Positions 12,425-24,572 of a DNA stretch of 64,000 bases are shown one piece after another; position 1 is the first letter of the stretch; each line of letters starts with the position of its first letter. The notes beneath the pieces are model-generated. The model saw nothing but the letters and a program-made list of their open reading frames with translations. It made no database searches and had not been told where the DNA came from. The stretch lies in the NCBI GenBank assembly GCA_011800155.1, contig CM022372.1:2294001-2358000 (forward strand), read 5' to 3'. The position numbers and the translations under genes are program-made. This stretch comes from Flammulina velutipes (lineage: Eukaryota; Basidiomycota; Agaricomycetes; Agaricales; Physalacriaceae).

Positions 12425-12885
12425 GAATTGCGGTATTGATGCTCATTAAGTGCACTTTGTTATCTAGATCTAATGGCCACGTTTAACGTTCCAGAAATCC
12501 CTTGTCACCGTGCATCAAATCATCAAAATATCCAATAATGCCTACAATTTGCTTCGGCACCCGGATTGAACTCGATGTGGCTTTGTGTGCTTCAAAATAA
12601 ATATTAGCATGTCCTAGAGTGAAGAGTGAAGAAACCAACCGAAACTCTCATGCTGGGTGAGCTGACAATGCTCGGCAAGTGACACTGTGTGAATCATGGG
12701 CGAGAGCAGAGATAATCATATCTCCACCACCACCCATGTTAATCATGTGCAACCTTCTTCGAAATACAGTAAATGCGTGATCTCACGCCACAACATACAT
12801 TTCTCAGAATGCATGGGTATAAATAAGTAAGTTACGATAAAAATTTAATAAATAGTAAAACTTCGTGGTTGAAACTGCGTTCTGG
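12425..12885. other. Convergent intergenic region
   Basis: This holds the 3' ends of the small secreted-protein gene (+) and the kexin-like gene (-). It is AT-rich with no open frame of interest. Confidence 0.5.
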
Positions 12886-15064
12886 TTAGTTCGCTGTCGG
12901 CGGGAAGACATTTCGGTCATCTGACGGGCGTGCATATAACGACCTCTTCGTGTTCTTTGTCGCACAACCCCAGAACGTTACACTAAACCCAATAGCTTTA
13001 CCTTTGAATTTCTTATTTCCCTGGTCTTTGAAACGGACCTCCCAGGTCCCCTCTGGTTTCTCCCCCCTAACAACAGATTAAAAGGACGAAGAAGCTAACA
13101 GCGCTGAGAACATACCAATGCTTCAATGTCGTAAACGTCCATCCCTGCAACCCACTCGTATCATCGTCGTTCGGCCGCTTCATAGCCAACAAACTGACAA
13201 TATTCTTCGGCCCAGGGCTTACGATCTCCACCTCGATATCCCCCCGCCTCGAATGCTCAACCCACACCTTCACCTGCACATGCTCGATCGTATCAAAATC
13301 AGCAGCAGCTACCATCTTTTGTGTCACCACTACTTTCTCCGCCACACCATCCTTCGAAAGCGACGTCCCTCCAGAGAATTTCCCATTCTTATCCATCTTT
13401 CCCCTCTTAAGCTGTACCGGCTTCATCTTGATCCACGTCTGTGGGTTTACAGGCTTCCATGTCTGAGCAGCGTTCACCAGTGCATACGCGTCGAGGGCGC
13501 CGAACCCGTATTTGTAACTATACGCGCGTTTGGGTATTGATGTTATTTCCCAAGAATCCGAGTCGGGATCGACCCTTTTAGCGGTTTCCACGCAGAGGTA
13601 CTGTATGTCGCGCCACGTGAGAGCTGGCTGAGCTTCGAGTGCCAGGGCAAAGACGCCTGCGCCAGCTGGGGTGGCGCTGGATGTTCCTTTGAATTCGTCT
13701 GTGCAAGTTCGATCATTTTCGTTGTCGCTATCTACCGTTAGCTTGATTTCATGAACGACGTTAGATTAGTGCGCTCACGGTCAGTGAAGAAGACTTACAA
13801 TCCCTTTGTCCCAGTTTCCCGCATGCACAACAACCATAACTGATGCGCAGGACTCAGAAAATGGGCCGTGTTTACCTGTGTGGTCAAGAGTGCCCATTGT
13901 AATAGTGTAGATGCTACGTCACGGCTCGGTTCGTTAGTTACAACAGATCGACGGAAACGGAGACTCGCCTATTTGCGTATTCGTCGAAACTGCAGTTATC
14001 ACCATCTAGGCCACCGTTTCCAGCTCCGAAAACGAATATGTTCCCCTTGGTTCCCCTCCCGTCGTTAACGCCTTCAATCATAGCCTGCTCGACTAGGTAG
14101 TTCGGATACACAAGTGACCTGCCATCGTCCAGCGTCCCGAAACTACAACTGTAGATGTCCACTTTCTGGTTCTTGAAAGTGAATGCGGTGGCAGTTTGAT
14201 CTGATCTGGCAACCACATCATCGTTGAACAGACGTACACCCGCTATTTTGGCGTTATATGCGATACCCACGCCACACAGGTGATTTTTAGCCGAAGCAAT
14301 GACCCCAGCGGCATGTGTACCATGATTATCACGTTCAATGTATTCCGGTATGGGTGATTCCTTGTTATCGAGGAAATCTGCCGAACTTTCGGCATCCTGA
14401 AAGCTCTTTAGTATTAGTAATAATAGTAGAGAGGCAGTGAAAGTACACGTACGAAGTTGGCGATGAGATCCTCGTGACGCCAATTGATGCCATCATCTAT
14501 TACGGACACTGTTACACCTTGCCCAGTGATTTTGAGTTCATCCCAGACTCGAATGACGTTCAGCGTGTTTTCTGGAGAGTGCTGGTTGAAGATGCTCCAT
14601 TGTTGGGTGAAGTAGGGATCAGCGATATTTAGACGCTTTCTTGCTTCCGAGTCGTCGCGAAATGCAATGCTACCGCGTTTGACACCGGGAGGGGCTCTGC
14701 GCACAAATGGAACAGGTGTCAGACGAGAGAGATGCCGCACAGCGGACGATATGTCTCGTCGCGCAGAAAGCAAAGTATCGCAGTACAACTTTTCGTGTGT
14801 CTCGATAACGCGATCCGTGTCATTATCTTGTACGCCTAACGCGTTGACAGATGCATCAGCCCTCGCGAGCCAATGGTTTTCCAGTGACCCGATAGGTTCA
14901 ACGATTTGAATATCGAGGAGCGCCGCGATTTCGTGCAGTGGCACATCCGAAGTAGGATCGTGATGTAGAGCATAGTAATTGTGAATATCAAGATTTGCTT
15001 TGTGAAAGAGAGATGAGGCCTTCAGAGCATACGTAGTTAGAACCAGAAGGGACGAAAGGAGCAT
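12886..15064 (-). CDS. Kexin-like subtilisin protease with P domain, copy 1
   Basis: This is a calcium-dependent serine protease of the kexin/proprotein-convertase type (S8B), which cleaves after dibasic sites; the target is unknown. Five exons join in frame: 15064-14453, 14396-13969, 13913-13799, 13741-13116 and 13066-12886 (1962 nt, 653 aa). A signal peptide (MLLSSLLVLTTYALKASS) and prodomain precede the catalytic domain. Catalytic Asp lies in VIDDGINW near residue 190 (DDG as in kexin), His in DNHGTHAAG near 231, the oxyanion Asn in GAGNGG, and Ser in GTSSATPA near 405. The P domain follows (VWVEHSRRGDIEV to FSVTFWGCA). It ends about 20 residues after the P domain, with no transmembrane anchor, so the enzyme should be soluble or secreted. 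Intron 2 has a GC donor (AG/GCGAGT). It is head to head with its paralogue at 16591. Confidence 0.92.
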
Positions 15065-16590
15065 GTCAGGAATTTGTAAGGGTCCACCCCGGCGTAGAGA
15101 GTCAGTAGTATATAAGTACACGAAGTTTAGCAAAGATACCATGTAGACCAACTGGTTGTAGGTTCACGGGAAACAAGTACAGCCTTTTCGGGATGCTAGC
15201 ATAGTTTCAAGTCCTTGCAAGAGTTGAATCCGCACAGTCAAAATTCATAGACAGTGTCATATAGAGCCTCCTGTTTCCGATTCTGTTGTCATACTGCTGG
15301 CGGTGAGGAGAACAGACAGCCACCACCAGAAGTTTCGAATGAGACAAGGACATTATTTTTGTACTTTTGTTTTGAACGGCGGGACTATTATCCTGTTGCC
15401 ACAGTGGCCATGACTGACGGACCGAGCCAAAATAGTTGAGGCCGCCCTCTGGCACACAGTGTCAAGCAAGCCAGACGCCACACATCCTTCGCGGAGAGCA
15501 CAGCCTCTGAGAGCCTTCTGTTGTCAGTAGTGTGTGCCCCCGTAACGCGATCCGTACACCCAACGCGTTGGGCGCTTAGGCTTTTTCCAGACTTTTGGAA
15601 GCCAGTAGGTTTCCAGATGCCCGATACTAAGTTCAAGAGCAGATGGTCGGAGCAAAGAAATGCAAGAGGAGCACAACGATAGGTGTTAGCCTAATTAGAG
15701 TAAAACGACATTGCGGTTATAGGTTGAAGATTCCGTGTAGCCAGCTACCCGTCGCTAACGCGCTTGAGTGAACGACTGGTAGTACACGCAGGGTTTCGCT
15801 CTGAAATGCTATGCTACTCCTGGAGCATGGAGCCGTGGCTGTCGGTGAAGGTCTGTGATCGCTGTTGCTTTCAGTTTCGATGCTCGGCGCGGGTTGTCAT
15901 TAGTCACGACTCGGACCGACAGCCGATCCGCGCTTTCTACTTACCGTCACATACCAAGGTTACATTTGCGTATTGCCAGGCGAGTTATGTATTCGACTGT
16001 GCCTCTGACATGAACCACAGGCTCTACCAGGGCTCTAAATAACATGTTTACTTCGTACGAAGCCGGAGCCTGATTCTAATTGATGTCGCCTACAGGCAAC
16101 AGTACGGCTACAGTCCTACGTTGAACTCAGTGTTTCCTTTCAAATCGGAAATTTTGTGTTGTAGGTATGCCCATAATCTTCATTGAACTGCCGTAAGTGC
16201 TGATACTTAACGAATAAGTTTGTCCTCTATGCCATGGCCAGAGGGTTAGACCGCACCTGCCTTTTCCAATTTGTCACGATATGCCGTATAGCTCTGCGAG
16301 ACGACCGCTGAGAGTGGTGCGCTACAGTGTTTTCACTTCGAAAGTGTATAACTACAAGCGCCTGGACGACGACTATGTCACTACTACCATCATCGACAGC
16401 TGCAGTTTTTATGTATGTATCCAGCTTGGTCGCCAAGTAACAGACATGCGGATATCGAGGCCCACGGCTGTCGTCAAGGTGCGTCTTCCAGTGTTCGTTG
16501 TGTATCTCAATACTAAGATAATCTTGGTAACGAGCGGGATCCCTTCAACTAGATAAACAATAATCGGCTTGGCCAAGTGGCTTTACAAGA
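15065..16590. other. Region between the two head-to-head kexin-like genes
   Basis: Apart from the decayed prodomain piece at about 15480-15630, I see no gene. Frames at 15764-16042 and 16281-16556 have no recognisable similarity. The promoters of both proteases must lie at the two ends. Confidence 0.45.
15480..15630 (-). pseudogene. Remnant of a third kexin-like gene (prodomain piece)
   Basis: Nucleotide stretches match the prodomain exon of copy 1. Both contain AACGCGATCCGT followed a little further on by CAACGCGTTG or TAACGCGTTG, and then a similar CCAG-rich stretch ending in TAGGTT/CCCGATA. The minus-strand reading retains DRV, a histidine and LSA residues spaced as in copy 1, but the surrounding frame is lost. 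This looks like a decayed duplicate between the two intact genes. Confidence 0.55.
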
Positions 16591-18839
16591 ATGATTCTGC
16601 TGCTTTTCTCTACTTTTCTTGTGGCATCGACGATTGCGTATCAAAGCATTAGAACATCCACCTATTATATTCTACACCACGATCCGACCTACGCGACATT
16701 GCGTGATGTCGCCGACCTCCTTGGTGTCCAGATTGTGGAACCCATTGGCGAGCTTGAAGACTTCTGGCTGGCACGGTCGCATCCAGTCTCGGAGATCTCC
16801 AATGACGATACGATTGACGCCCGAGCAGGAATTCAAAGGACAGATCAGGACGATCCGGTCATCGAGGCTTATCGAAGAATGCGTCATCGAACGCTGCTTT
16901 CGCGAAGAGGAGAAGACTTCTCTCTTGCTCTGAAACATCTATCCCGAGAGGAGTCGCGCCAGGTCACCCAAAACGCTGCCATCCCCTCCCAACGAGTCGG
17001 AGCTGATGCACCGGCTCGAGTTAAACGGGTACCAGTGACTGTTCAAGATCCATTCTTCAGCAAGCAATGGTCTCTTGCACCAGCAGAAGACAATCCCGAC
17101 ACCACTCTCAATGTTATGCCCGTATGGGAATCGGGGTTTACCGGGAAAGGAATTGTCACCGCAATCATCGACACTGGGGTTCTGTTCATTCACAAAGATC
17201 TTGAAGACAACTATGTAAGTATCTATCGAATATCTCACTGATCTTACTCACACAACTCGTAGGCCTCCGAGTTCTCTTGGGATTTCGTCAACGACGGCAG
17301 GCCCCCACTACCGTCGGGTAACGACACTCACGGCACTGCATGCGCTGGCATCATTGCAGCGGCCAATAATGATATATGCGGTGTTGGTATCGCGTACGAC
17401 TCACGCGTTGCGTCTCTGCGGCTCTTGGACCCGGACCACAATTTGGCATCCAGTGCTCGAGAGGCGCGGGCATTCACCTACAAGTCCGACGATATCCATA
17501 TCTACAGCTGTAGTTACAACTCCCTAGATGACGCCAAACACATGGATGGACAAGGATATATCGGGAACGAAGCATTGTTGCATGGCGTCAGCCACGGAAG
17601 GGATTCCAAGGGGAGTATATATGTGTTCTCTGCGGGGAATGGAGGTGATATTGGAGATGAATGCGGTTATGATGGTCTTGCGAGCAGGTGAGGCTTTCTT
17701 TTGTTACCATATCTCAACACAGGCTTGATTGTGCATCATCATAGCATATATACTATCACCATTGGGGCTCTCGATAGAAATGGTCAATACGCAGGCTACT
17801 CTGAGCCATGCACTGCAGTGATGGCTGTTACCTTTGGAGGGTATGTGCCAGAAGATGATACTACAGAACCGGGGTCCATTGTAAGCAACTACAGTGTTAA
17901 TAGTCTCATTGCTAACAATCCTCAGTTTTCCGTAGGCGTCGATACAGACCAATCTTGTAACGAAGAGTTTGCTGGTACATCTGCTGCCGCACCCGCTGCC
18001 GCCGCCATATTCGCCCTAGCTTTAGAAGCACGCCCCGAGCTTACTTGGCGAGATATCCAATACCTCTGTGTCAAAACCGCCCGGGTTATCGAGGACGAGA
18101 TTTTCTGGTCCCCGACGGCGTCTGGGGGCCAGTATAGTAAATATCTCGGCTTTGGACTTCTCGACGCACATGCGTTTGTGAAGGCTGCGCGGACTTGGCA
18201 GCTCGTTGAATCGCAGGTGTGGATCGGCCCGCATTATGTCCAGTTGGACGACGGGGCTATGGATGAGGACGGCAAAGGCTCCGGCGGTGCGCCTCTCAGC
18301 ACAGCTGGGGTGAAGAGGGAGGTTGAGATCACTAAAGAGATGGTGGAAGAAGCTGGCTTTGATACGATCGAGCACATCCAAGTGAGGGTGTGGATAACAC
18401 ATGAGAAGAGAGGAGATGTACATGTCGTACTCTATAGCCCGAACAAAGACGGCTCTGGCTCATTCGTAAGCACACTGGCAAGTGGCCGTGACCTTGACGA
18501 GAGCACCGCTGGTTTCCAGGGATGGACGTTCTCCACTTTGAGGCATTGGTACGTATTTTGTGTGCGCATTCACTTACATGTTGTGCTCAACCCTTTTATA
18601 GGGGAGAGAATCCGGTGGGACCATGGCAAGTCAGGGTATCAGACAAATTTACTTCAGATTCGCCGACTGCCAAGAAAGGTGCTTTTCTGGGATTCTCTAT
18701 AACACTGTGGGGTTGCGCAAAGAAGGCCTCGTCCAAACACAAATTGTACGAGATGCCTAGAGATGACCACAACGTTTTCCCACCTCCAGATCTTGCCAAA
18801 AAGGACGCACGCAGTGTTTCCATTGCCCCATTACATTGA
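16591..18839 (+). CDS. Kexin-like subtilisin protease with P domain, copy 2
   Basis: This paralogue of the gene at 12886-15064 has the same five-exon layout: 16591-17214, 17263-17687, 17745-17880, 17926-18548 and 18602-18839 (2046 nt, 681 aa, in frame). A signal peptide (MILLLFSTFLVASTIA) and prodomain come first. Catalytic Asp is in IIDTGVLF, that is DTG rather than the DDG of kexin and of copy 1. His is in NDTHGTACAG, oxyanion Asn in SAGNGG and Ser in GTSAAAPAA. The P domain (VWITHEKRGDVHV to FSITLWGCA) is complete, and the chain ends about 40 residues later without a membrane anchor. The DTG change and the different substrate-cleft residues suggest a shifted specificity. Introns here all use GT donors. 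Confidence 0.92.
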
Positions 18840-19040
18840 CAATACTGAACTTAACTGCTTGTAATTTATTTTTGTAATTTATGTATCCGACATACTTGCC
18901 CAGCGTACCGATCACAATGCCATTCCTTTTTATGCCCTGAGCGGTTTGGCTGCGCCACATCAGAGTTACTCATTTTGTTGTGTAGATCATCAGTCAATAA
19001 GATCGCATTTTGCCACACTGGAACAGTTAAATTGTCTACT

Positions 19041-20449
19041 TCACTTTCCATCATCATCTCCTGCATCCGCGACGGATTCCGGGGGAGGTGGATGTGCGTC
19101 GGTTTCCTCCTTCTCCTTGCCCTTCCCTTCCACTGGAACATACTTCGTATAATCATAACCCTCATCGAGAGGTACGATATCCCCTCTCTCCTTCCGGTAC
19201 TGTTCAAGGTCCCAATCATCTGACCCATCGTCGTCCTCGTCGACGAACCACTCGGGGTTGTATTGGAACTATTCCAGTTGTCAGAACGCATCCAAAATCC
19301 AAACGAAACGATACAGACCAAATCCCTTCCACTCATCCCCGCGTTCTTTCCAGCCGCGTTTTGCGTTTCCTTGGCTCTACGATGAGCCTCCGCCTCCGCC
19401 TCCTTCTTGTCCATGCGCGTCTTCTTCCAGTGCGCAAAGGTCTCGGGGGTGACAGGAGTGAGTTTGGTGCCGAGTTTATGGCGCTCGACTTCGAGGAACT
19501 CCTCGATGCTGATGACTTTGCCCTTTGCGGCTTCGGCGGCGGCTTTCTTTTGGGACCTGAGCATGAAGCCTGGAGGGAGGGCGTGGCGGTACATGCACTT
19601 GTCGCCGTTGGGGCATTCCCAGAACCAACCGAATCTGGGGGGAAGAGATGGAGGTTGAGGGGAAACCCGTAGTCCGGGTGAAATGGACTCACTTTTCGCT
19701 CTCGATAGCTTCGATAAAGAATTTGCATACAATCTTGAGGTTTGTTAGATGAGTCGGGTATGATTCGAAGGGGGAACATACGTCTGTTGTAGTCTTGGGG
19801 TTGCCACCCTTGGAGAGAATGACACTGCGAAGCTTCTCTTCGTCCCACTTGTCCATCGTGTCTTGGGGCACGAATCAGCACCTTGATCGCTATTATCGTC
19901 CCAGCGCACTCACCTGCAAGCTTCTCCTCCCTAGTATCTTCATACAAGTTCTTCTTGTCGACCTTGCGGCCCACATTCATGTCGTGACTGAACTTGCACT
20001 TGTTGCCCTTCTCGCAGTTGCCGGCTTTGTAGTACACGCAGAGCACAGACTTGGGATCGACACCGAATGGCACCTTTTGCGTCTGAATAGGCTTGAAGAA
20101 CTGGGCCTCTTCCTTGCGTCGCTTTTCTTCGTCTGCCTTTTCTTTTTCCCTCAGCGCCTTTTCCTTTTCCTTGTCCTGTGCCGCGCGAGACTTGCCAGAG
20201 GTCGCTGATGCCGCTTGGATGCGTTGCACCTCCTTCTGCACCTTTGCAGACTTGTTTTTCTGTATATTTTAGACATGTCAGAGGACCTGATTAAATTGGG
20301 TGTTATTGAGATGGCAGCGAACATTTTTCATTCCAAAAGTCTGCACATCTTGACCTATTAGCATTCATACGAACTTTGAAAGAGAGAGTCACCTTGTCAT
20401 CTTTGACTTTGCTTGAGGAGCTTGGCTGTTGCTGCTTTTTTGGAGGCAT
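19041..20449 (-). CDS. TMA46: CCCH zinc-finger protein of the TMA46/ZC3H15 (DFRP1) family
   Basis: Tma46 binds the DRG-type GTPase Rbg1 and associates with translating ribosomes. Seven exons join in frame: 20449-20393, 20340-20323, 20259-19914, 19861-19782, 19733-19693, 19634-19319 and 19268-19041 (1086 nt, 361 aa). Exon 2 is only 18 nt (TFGMKN), completing the conserved TFGMKNKN block. A charged coiled coil ([19 protein letters not shown]) precedes two CCCH fingers, [19 protein letters not shown] and a second one ending in [11 protein letters not shown]. The DFRP region follows ([24 protein letters not shown]), then an acidic tail. It is divergent, at 65 bp, from the DUF6535 gene. Confidence 0.95.
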
Positions 20450-20514
20450 TTGTGGCGCAGGTGATGGTGGTAAAGGTCAAGAGAGTTGATTACGTTAGCA
20501 TCTTTCTTACCGCC

Positions 20515-22782
20515 ATGATGCGCTCTCGCCGAATATCATCGGTTCGCCGCAATAAAAAGCGGTTTGGCGTGAATGTTCCAGTGGACCAGCGGAAACACAC
20601 TGGTAACTCGCTGTCTCTCCTCAACTTGCACTAAAAATTGGCCAGGAAGCTTTGATTTTGAAGAGAAATATCCGGAAGACGCAATCTACGAGGAACTGGG
20701 CCCCAATGCTCGCGTTTGGCGGGCAAACATGGACGAATGCGAGCTTTTCGACAACGACATGATCACCGAGGCGCGCGATGGACTGGATTTACTGCTAGTT
20801 TTCGTATGTTTCTGACATAAAACATGTGCTGTATTCCAACTTGTCTTCAGGCTGGTCTCTTCTCGGCTGTCCTCACAACGTTTGTCGCACAAACGTCCCA
20901 AGCGCTTTCCAACAATTTTCTTGCCGTATCGACCTCGCTTCTGGCCGAGATGGTCTCCATCCAGCGTGCACAGCTCAACGGTGCGTCTGTCGACAAGATT
21001 CCGATGAGCGACATGACCTCCGGACCGTCGTCTTTCGACATCTGGGTCAACGCTCTTTGGTTCACCAGCCTCACGCTTAGCCTCGGCACAGCTTTGATTG
21101 CTGTCCTCGTTAAGCAATGGCTCTATCAATACATGTCAACGACTTCGGGCACACCCCGAGATCGCAGCCTCATCCGCCACTACCGCTTCACTGGCCTTCG
21201 CAAGTGGCGCGTTCTCACAATAATCGGTGTGCTTCCCATCGTCCTCCACGTCGCGCTTGGGTTGTTTCTCGCGGGTCTCGTTATCTTGCTCGTACCTCTG
21301 AACGTCCCCCTCGCGTGCATAATCGGGTTTATCACTACCACCGTCTACGCATTTTACACTATTTCGAATGCAATGTCCGTTCTCGATACGCAGTGCCCGT
21401 ACCGAACACCCTTCTCTGATATTCTAAACTTTCTTCTACACGCCGTCCAATGTTCATGCTCGTCCGTTTTGGCGGCCTTGACCAGATTTTTCTCCCCCTT
21501 GGTCCCCGTACCTGTGGCAGGAAGGTTCTGCAGTCTCAAGGACGCCGAGCGCATAGCCGCTACAGACGACCAAGTCGCAGAAGCGGGTGCCCACGATGCG
21601 CTATTGTGGCTCTACCAGACCACGTCCAATCCTCCCACGAAGAGTGTCATACTCCAGTCAGTGGGATGCCTCTCGGACGCAGTGTTGCACAGCTTGCACT
21701 CCATCATCTATAAGGACCTGGAGCAACATATTGAGAGAGATACCAGACAGGCGTCACCTTGGAAGAGCGTGTCCATCTTGCCAGGACGGGAACGTCGTGT
21801 TGAAAGGCTGCTTCGAGCTTTTAGGCAACTCAGAGCTCGCGACTCTCCGTTTACAACCTGGGCGGTGTCGTCCGATCTTCTTGAACCACCTCTCAATGCA
21901 GTAGCAGCGATCCTTACACATGCAGACATTGTTTGTGTGTCTCCAGGAGAAGGTCAAGCTTGGCACGCCTACGATCTCTTCGCGCGCGTCCTCGAAGAGA
22001 ATCCTGAATCTATCCATTTTCCTGACGTCATCTGGAAACGCCTCGTCACCTCATTATTCCACCCCAACGCGCCCATCTCACTCGTCGCTCGTACTTGTCG
22101 GATTGGAGTAGCAAACTTTCCCAAGAGTTCCCATTTCGCCCCTTCATTCTTCTCAACGGCTGCAGTACCCATCTCCACCTTTCCCCTTGGAAAATGCATC
22201 TACGACATCTTCTCGGCCCAATCTGGGAAAGATTACGGATTTCTCGATTCCGCGGAGGTGAAGGGGTTGTTCGCGCTTAGCGACCTTGTCATGTGCAAGT
22301 ATCTGTCGAGTCGGGACGGCGAGTCGGACTCTGACGAAGAGGTCATAGCGACTTTGCACGTCATCTGGCAGAGCTTATCCTTTCATAATTTGGCGTGGAC
22401 GCCCAATGATTGTCGTGCCATATGCCTTCGCGCGGAAGATTTGGTGCTGCAGAATCTGCCCCTCCTCAACGCGGACGTCATTGTGAGCGAGGCACTCCAG
22501 ACCTATTTCTACCTCTTGGGGAAAGATGGTACACTTGAGAGAAGCTGGCAGGGGATGGGACTACCCAGTCCCAAGTTCGTTGGTAAAGTCTTTTCGGAAT
22601 TCTATGCAGCGCCTAGTCATGAAAGCGCGCGCACGTTGAAGCTCGCACTGCACCGAGATGTTGTTGCGGCGTACCACTCCTTTCTCATGTACACGTTCAG
22701 TGCTACCGTTCCCGTCACGGTGGTGGAGCTTGACCTCATCAGCTCTGTCGTGGCTGCTTTTACTCGTGGCTGCTTTTACTGA
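20515..22782 (+). CDS. DUF6535-type multi-pass membrane protein, truncated by a duplication
   Basis: Function is unknown; DUF6535 proteins are abundant in Agaricomycetes. Exons 20515-20602, 20646-20803 and 20851-22782 join in frame (725 aa). The N-terminal domain has the family layout: LLLVFAGLFSAVLTTFVAQTS as first membrane segment, then ALWFTSLTLSLGTALIAVLVKQWL, then two more near LTIIGVLPIVLHVALGLFLAG and IIGFITTTVYAF. The rest is a long soluble helical region. The frame stops at 22780-22782, just after a 16-bp direct duplication (22748-22763 and 22764-22779). About 101 further codons of the original frame lie downstream, to 23101. The start is uncertain, because the next gene begins only 65 bp upstream. 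Confidence 0.82.
22748..22779 (+). repeat. 16-bp tandem duplication breaking the DUF6535 frame
   Basis: The unit TCGTGGCTGCTTTTAC occurs twice in direct succession. Sixteen is not a multiple of three, so the second copy shifts the frame into an immediate TGA. With a single copy the frame would run on to 23101: 20851-23101 minus 16 nt is exactly 745 codons. Confidence 0.9.
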
Positions 22783-23101
22783 TGGACTTACGCGGGGGAT
22801 GCTTCCGTTGGGTATAGTTGATCAATGCATTGAGTACATTCTTCACGAGCCGCGTCGGTTGTTTTCTGTCTGCCAGATGCTTGCGATGGGACGGAATGGG
22901 GATGTGGAGATTAGGACGCGGCTCGTCAATCTCGCTCGACTTTTCCCGACACATGCTTCATGGAGGGAACGCGCGCGATATATGTCTATCGAAGCTACAT
23001 ATTTCCTTTTGGATGTCGAGGTACTCTCAGACTTGGAGCTTCGACGATTAGAGGACAGGAAGAAGTTTGCTCTTCGGGTTTTAGACGACTTTTTTGTTTA
23101 A
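22783..23101 (+). pseudogene. Orphaned 3' coding end of the DUF6535 gene
   Basis: An open frame continues to TAA at 23101 (GLTRGMLPLG to RVLDDFFV) with amino-acid composition like the rest of the gene. It is out of frame with the upstream part only because of the 16-bp duplication. Confidence 0.75.
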
Positions 23102-23798
23102 TGTGCAGTATGATCACTAAAAGAACTCTACGTGCAGTAATGTTGGCAAACTAAGTTATGAATTCGAACTTCGAAGTCCACGTTACTCGATCAAAGAGCG
23201 GGCGTTGAGTTCCGTAAATAGGCACAGTTCCGAGTAACTGCTTCCGTTCCATCATGTGGCTTTCTTCTTGCTTCTGGTATGTTGAAACCTTGGTTGAAAC
23301 GCTCATGAAAGCTGGCGCAGATCAACGCGACGACTTTCAAAGGTATATGAAAATGTGTCGATACGATGGTCACTGTATAGCATCTAGGTCCAAACATGGT
23401 TCCCCATCCAGTGACAACTAAACCACGCTGCCACTGCAACCTCTTTCATTTAGGATTCCGCCCCGTCATACTTACCAAATCCCCCATTTGGGCGCGCCCA
23501 GACCCAGCTCTTTCTCTCATGCTGGCCGACCGCCATACAGTCGGAACCAGTCACCGGTGGGGCTCATGTCGGCACTTCACCCATCACACATATATGAAGG
23601 TGAGTATATAGTGATCTTAACAGTTCTACCTATTGTGACACCGTCTCTCCACAGCTATGATGACTACAGCCAGCGAGTAATGCAAGTTGGAGCCACTGGA
23701 GCGCATGACTTGTCGGCTTGAACGGTGCTGGTCTGTTTTTCTTGTTACCGGGTATGATGTTGTCGCACTGGGGACAATGCCGGTGAGAGAAAAGCGAC
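23102..23798. other. Intergenic region upstream of the hydrophobin
   Basis: No supported gene. The short frames here lack domains. The right end is the hydrophobin promoter. Confidence 0.5.
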
Positions 23799-23805
23799 TA
23801 TAAAG
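23799..23805 (+). promoter_or_regulatory. TATA box of the hydrophobin gene
   Basis: TATAAAG sits 100-106 bases upstream of the hydrophobin ATG, followed by a pyrimidine-rich CTCACTACTTTCCTCC leader. This is typical of strongly expressed fungal genes. Confidence 0.6.
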
Positions 23806-23904
23806 CCTTGGTGGATGTGAGTAGAAAGAGCATTCGAACACCCAGCTTCGATTCTATCCATCTCTCACTACTTTCCTCCCCGCCTTTCTAGTACCTAGTT
23901 CACT

Positions 23905-24572
23905 ATGTTTGCTCTTCGCACCTTTGCCGTTCTGTTCGCTAGCCTCAGCGCCCTTGCCGCCGCCACGCCTTTGGATGCTCGCACCAACCCGTGCGTGTCT
24001 CTCAAAGTCCTCTGATTTCTTTCACCTCTAACTCTTCTCACCTCTAGGACTACTACCGTCACCGTCACCGCTGTAATTATCTACGTGTTTTTACACAAAT
24101 CCCTATTCTAAATGTGTATAGCCTGCTTCGACCGCCACTGTCCCCGCTGGCCAGTGCAATGTTAGCAATCAGCAGTGCTGCAACGAGGTAGACAAGGTCA
24201 GCATCATCTCTCCATCTCATCATACTTTTGGGACGCTCATTACCATCCTGTGCAGGCCTCGTCCGTGCCCGCTGCTCTCGTCTTGAGTCTCCTAGGTGTC
24301 GTTGTCCAGGATGTGAACGTGCTCGTGTATGTCCATTGTCCCCCATCTCATTGCTTCTTCGAAACTCACACGTATACTTATGTTGCTAGCGGCCTCGATT
24401 GCTCTCCCATCACGGTCATCGGTGGTGGCAACGGCGCCTGCAATGCGTCCCCCGTCTGCTGCGAGAACAACAGCTTCGTGGGTGTTTTATCTTCGGTATC
24501 ACTTTGAAAATTTACTGATGCCACGAGCAGGGGTCGCTCATTTCCATTGGCTGTATTCCCATCAGCCTCTAG
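23905..24572 (+). CDS. Class I hydrophobin
   Basis: This is a small secreted surfactant protein that self-assembles into rodlets on aerial hyphae and fruiting bodies. Six exons join in frame: 23905-23990, 24048-24072, 24122-24196, 24256-24326, 24390-24477 and 24531-24572 (387 nt, 128 aa). The signal peptide is [20 protein letters not shown]. All eight cysteines are present with class I spacing: C-x6-CC-x32-C-x12-C-x5-CC-x12-C. The long loop between Cys3 and Cys4 is hydrophobic ([18 protein letters not shown]). A TTTVTVTA linker lies before the first cysteine. Exon 2 is only 25 nt. A TATA box lies about 100 bases upstream. Confidence 0.96.

Noticed and set aside
16560..16590. tRNA-like GGCTTGGCCAAGTGGC just before the second kexin gene
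   Set aside because: The D-arm-like string has no matching acceptor, anticodon or T arm around it.
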